A stretch of 7,532 nucleotides of DNA, from the NCBI GenBank assembly GCA_964650975.1, contig CAZYWA010000409.1:1-7532 (forward strand), in the 5' to 3' direction. The position numbers were made by a program, and so were the translations under genes. The notes below the pieces were generated by a model. It did no database searches. It had not been told where the DNA came from and saw only the letters and a list, made by a program, of their open reading frames with translations. Shown piece by piece: positions 6,081-7,532 of this stretch. The stretch comes from CAZYWA01 sp964650975 [NCBI: uncultured bacterium]. Lineage in GTDB: Bacteria > JADJOY01. The stretch's first letter is position 1, and each line of letters starts with the position of its first letter.

Positions 6081-6470
6081 CTAGAACCAGTAATCCCCGA
6101 CGCACTTGCCGTCGCGCGGCAGGTCCTCGAACCGATCGAAGCCGTCGAAATGGTCGATCGGAATCCGTGCCACGGCGTCCGGCTCGGCCAGCCGCAGGTT
6201 GACCGCGATGCGGCGGCGCCCCGCGTCGTCGGCGCGCAGCGATCGCCAGTACGCGACGCAGCCACACGCCGGGCAGAAATGGAACTCGATCGCCTCGCCC
6301 CGGACGTAGGCCCGGGTCGCGCCCGAGACGTGAATGCCCTCTCCGTCGAAGTCGTACGCCCACAGCACGCCGTAGCGCCGGCACACCGTGCAATTGCACG
6401 CCGTGGCCGATTCCGGCGTGCCGTCGAACCGCCATCGAACCGCGCCGCAGTGGCAGGAACCTTCAATCAT
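6081..6470 (-). CDS. GFA/CENP-V-fold zinc-binding protein
   Basis: The product is 129 residues, the usual length of a single GFA domain. Family members share the fold of glutathione-dependent formaldehyde-activating enzyme, but most have no proven reaction, and the name should not be read as a formaldehyde function. The zinc-binding pattern is complete: G-S-C-H-C-G (C6, C8), A-C-N-C-T-V-C-R-R (C25, C27, C30) and F-C-P-A-C-G-C (C66, C69, C71). The C-terminal part keeps the N-L-R-L and D-x-F-D-G segments typical of the fold. The protein is cytoplasmic. It is the last gene of a - strand operon: its ATG (6470-6468) overlaps the end of the grpE-like gene by 8 bases, indicating translational coupling. 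It converges on the 84-residue gene with a 6-base gap. Confidence 0.9.
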   Translation of the reverse strand: MIEGSCHCGAVRWRFDGTPESATACNCTVCRRYGVLWAYDFDGEGIHVSGATRAYVRGEAIEFHFCPACGCVAYWRSLRADDAGRRRIAVNLRLAEPDAVARIPIDHFDGFDRFEDLPRDGKCVGDYWF

Positions 6471-6966
6471 CGCCGAGCGCCCCCGCGGTCGACACGATCA
6501 CTTGCGGCGCCCGCAACAGGTCTTTGCCGAGGCGCCATCCACCGCGCACCTCCCGAACGACGGTGCCGGGCTCGACGTGGGCGGCGGGCATCGCTCCCAC
6601 CGCTTCGTGGACCGTGGGATCGAACTTCTTCCCCAGCGCCTCGATCGGCTCCGCGCCATTCTCCCGGAGAGCGTCGAGAAAGAGCTTCCTGGTCGCGACG
6701 ATTCCGTCGAGAAGCCCGCGATCCGTGGAGCCGGCCGCGATCGCGAGGTCCAGGGAATCGAGCACCGGCAAGATCGAGCCCAGCGCCGCTCGCCTCCCCT
6801 CCACGCTCGCGCCTTCACGCTCGCGCGCGACCCGGCGGCGGAAATTGTCGAAATCCGCGCGCAGCCTGAGCGCGCGGTCCTCGCACTCCGCGAGCTCGCC
6901 CCGCAACCGTTCCAGGTCGTCGGTCGGGCTCGCGAGCGGGGAGAGGTTGATCTTGTAGGACGCCAT
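6463..6966 (-). CDS. grpE: GrpE-type nucleotide-exchange factor, compact and possibly divergent
   Basis: From the ATG at 6966 the product is 167 residues, against about 197 in E. coli. GrpE dimers release ADP from DnaK/Hsp70. The N-terminal half is a long charged helix (about 15-60) containing LRADFDNFRRRVARE (35-49), then LGSILPVLDSLDLAI (62-76), both in line with the GrpE dimer stalk. The C-terminal beta-domain shows KKFDPTVHEAVGAMP (113-127), PGTVVREVRGGWRL (133-146) and LLRAPQVIV (150-158). These correspond to the family signature, but W replaces the usual Y in the G-Y-x-L element, and L-L-R-A-P-Q replaces the usual L-R-P-A. The acidic N-terminal tail is short. Longer in-frame reading upstream would run into the lipoprotein gene, and no other start codon is available, so 6966 is preferred. 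GGGG directly precedes the ATG, 4 bases after the previous stop. No dnaK, dnaJ or hrcA lies nearby. Confidence 0.88.
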   Translation of the reverse strand: MASYKINLSPLASPTDDLERLRGELAECEDRALRLRADFDNFRRRVAREREGASVEGRRAALGSILPVLDSLDLAIAAGSTDRGLLDGIVATRKLFLDALRENGAEPIEALGKKFDPTVHEAVGAMPAAHVEPGTVVREVRGGWRLGKDLLRAPQVIVSTAGALGDD

Positions 6967-6970
6967 CCCC

Positions 6971-7378
6971 TCAGTGCCGCGTGATCTTGAGCGAGATGCC
7001 CGGGATTCCCTCGCTCGTCGCGGTACCGACGACCGTGTTCGCACCGGTGAAGGTGCCCTCGTAGACGACCTCCGAAAAGTCCGTGGCGGTCACGATCAGC
7101 GTCACGTCGGGATCGGAGTGCGTCCCGGTGACGGTGCCGGTCCCCGACCCGAGCTTGCCGAGATCGACGGTGGCGCTCCCCGAGATCGATCCGTCGGCCT
7201 CCTCGACGAGCGTGAGATCGACGCCGACCTTCGCTCCTTGCGCCGACGCCGAGCCCGTCCATCGGCCGGTCATCGATTGCCCGGCGCCGCCACTGGTCCC
7301 ACTGCTTCCGCCGCCACAGGCGATCGCGAGACTGACACTCATGAGCGTGAGCAACCAGCCGAACCGACGGACCCGCAT
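6971..7378 (-). CDS. Small secreted lipoprotein with Gly/Thr-rich beta-type domain
   Basis: The product is 135 residues. It starts with a signal peptide (M-R-V-R-R, hydrophobic 6-20) and a lipobox-like S-L-A-I-A-C, with C21 as the likely acylated residue. A Gly/Ser linker (22-34) follows. The remaining 100 residues alternate polar and small/hydrophobic residues with repeated G-S/T-x-T-G-T-V-T-G-T type strands (about 67-85), suggesting a small beta-sandwich or barrel facing the periplasm or cell surface. No catalytic motif is visible and I do not recognise a named family. GGGGAGGT (7384-7391) is a strong ribosome binding site for the ATG at 7378. It is the first gene of the - strand operon, with the grpE-like gene beginning 4 bases after its stop. 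Confidence 0.8.
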   Translation of the reverse strand: MRVRRFGWLLTLMSVSLAIACGGGSSGTSGGAGQSMTGRWTGSASAQGAKVGVDLTLVEEADGSISGSATVDLGKLGSGTGTVTGTHSDPDVTLIVTATDFSEVVYEGTFTGANTVVGTATSEGIPGISLKITRH

Positions 7379-7404
7379 CTCGGACCTCCCCGCGCAATAG
7401 GGGC

Positions 7405-7432
7405 AGCATAACCACGGTCGACGATTTTCCAG
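7405..7432 (-). promoter_or_regulatory. Weak candidate promoter of the lipoprotein-grpE-GFA operon
   Basis: Read on the - strand, TATGCT (7410-7405) could be a -10 element and CTGGAA (7432-7427) a poor -35, with a 16-base spacer. This would give a leader of about 20 bases ending in the strong ribosome binding site. The AT content here is above the local background, but the matches are only partial. Confidence 0.25.
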
Positions 7433-7448
7433 GACCGGGGGAGATGAA

Positions 7449-7532
7449 TCAGCGGGCAGCGCCGATGCGAGGCAACGGTCCCATCCCGGCCCAAACAGGA
7501 CGCACCGCCCCGTCCAGGACGATGAGGCGCCA
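7449..7532 (-). CDS. Possible C-terminal end of a further - strand gene (partial)
   Basis: Reading the - strand from the right edge, a frame is open for 27 codons and ends at TGA (7451-7449). Its third positions are mostly G or C, like the real genes nearby. The residues begin W-R-L-I-V-L-D-G and end R-I-G-A-A-R, which is plausible for a protein terminus, but no family can be read from them. A forward frame from the ATG at 7444 is also open to the edge, so the call is weak. If real, this gene would lie 70 bases upstream of the lipoprotein gene in the same direction. Confidence 0.3.
   Translation of the reverse strand, partial: WRLIVLDGAVRPVWAGMGPLPRIGAAR

Noticed and set aside
4346-6202. A 618-codon + strand open frame overlapping the kinase in another frame
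   Set aside because: It is almost entirely Arg, Gly and Ala, and runs through the start of the 84-residue gene and into the end of the opposing one. It is a composition artefact.
1-7532. CRISPR array, tRNA, rRNA, insertion sequence or attachment site
   Set aside because: I looked for spaced direct repeats, cloverleaf-like segments, transposase motifs and terminal inverted repeats and saw none.

Overview
The window comes from a very GC-rich bacterial chromosome (G or C at most third codon positions; not counted exactly). The envelope lipoprotein, the MASE1-type sensor kinase and the FlgM/FlgN/FlgK/FlgL set point to a flagellated Gram-negative bacterium. The sequence alone does not fix the phylum: a deltaproteobacterium-like lineage or a GC-rich soil or sediment candidate phylum would both fit. 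I see no insertion sequence, tRNA, rRNA, CRISPR array or prophage gene.

Left part (about 1-3403, + strand): the distal end of a flagellar operon. The order is flgM (anti-sigma-28), flgN (export chaperone for the hook-filament junction proteins), flgK and flgL (the two junction proteins). Spacing is tight: flgN and flgK share an ATGA stop/start, and flgK and flgL are separated by a 34-base spacer made of a 9-bp tandem repeat. FlgM holds sigma-28 inactive until the hook is finished and FlgM is exported. FlgN then escorts FlgK and FlgL to the export gate, and these two cap the hook so that flagellin can assemble. fliW and csrA, which often follow flgL, are not here.

Middle part (about 3404-6074, + strand): a 231-base intergenic region holds a terminator-like hairpin, a perfect 18-bp palindrome next to a promoter-like AT-rich element, and a further 5'-leader hairpin. 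Then come a half-size EamA/DMT-like membrane protein, a MASE1 membrane histidine kinase with all its catalytic boxes but no response regulator nearby, and an 84-residue protein of an uncharacterised conserved type.

Right part (about 6081-7378, - strand): a compact three-gene operon read leftwards. It encodes a small secreted lipoprotein, a GrpE-type nucleotide-exchange protein and a GFA/CENP-V-fold zinc protein. Spacing is 4 bases, then an 8-base overlap. It converges on the + strand genes with only 6 bases between stop codons. At the right edge there may be the C-terminal end of another - strand gene.

Most of the window is ordinary and well conserved. I found no convincing new multi-gene system. 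The points most worth a second look are the GrpE homologue placed away from any dnaK/dnaJ, the palindrome/promoter arrangement at 3502-3535, and the phased stop-codon repeat between flgK and flgL.
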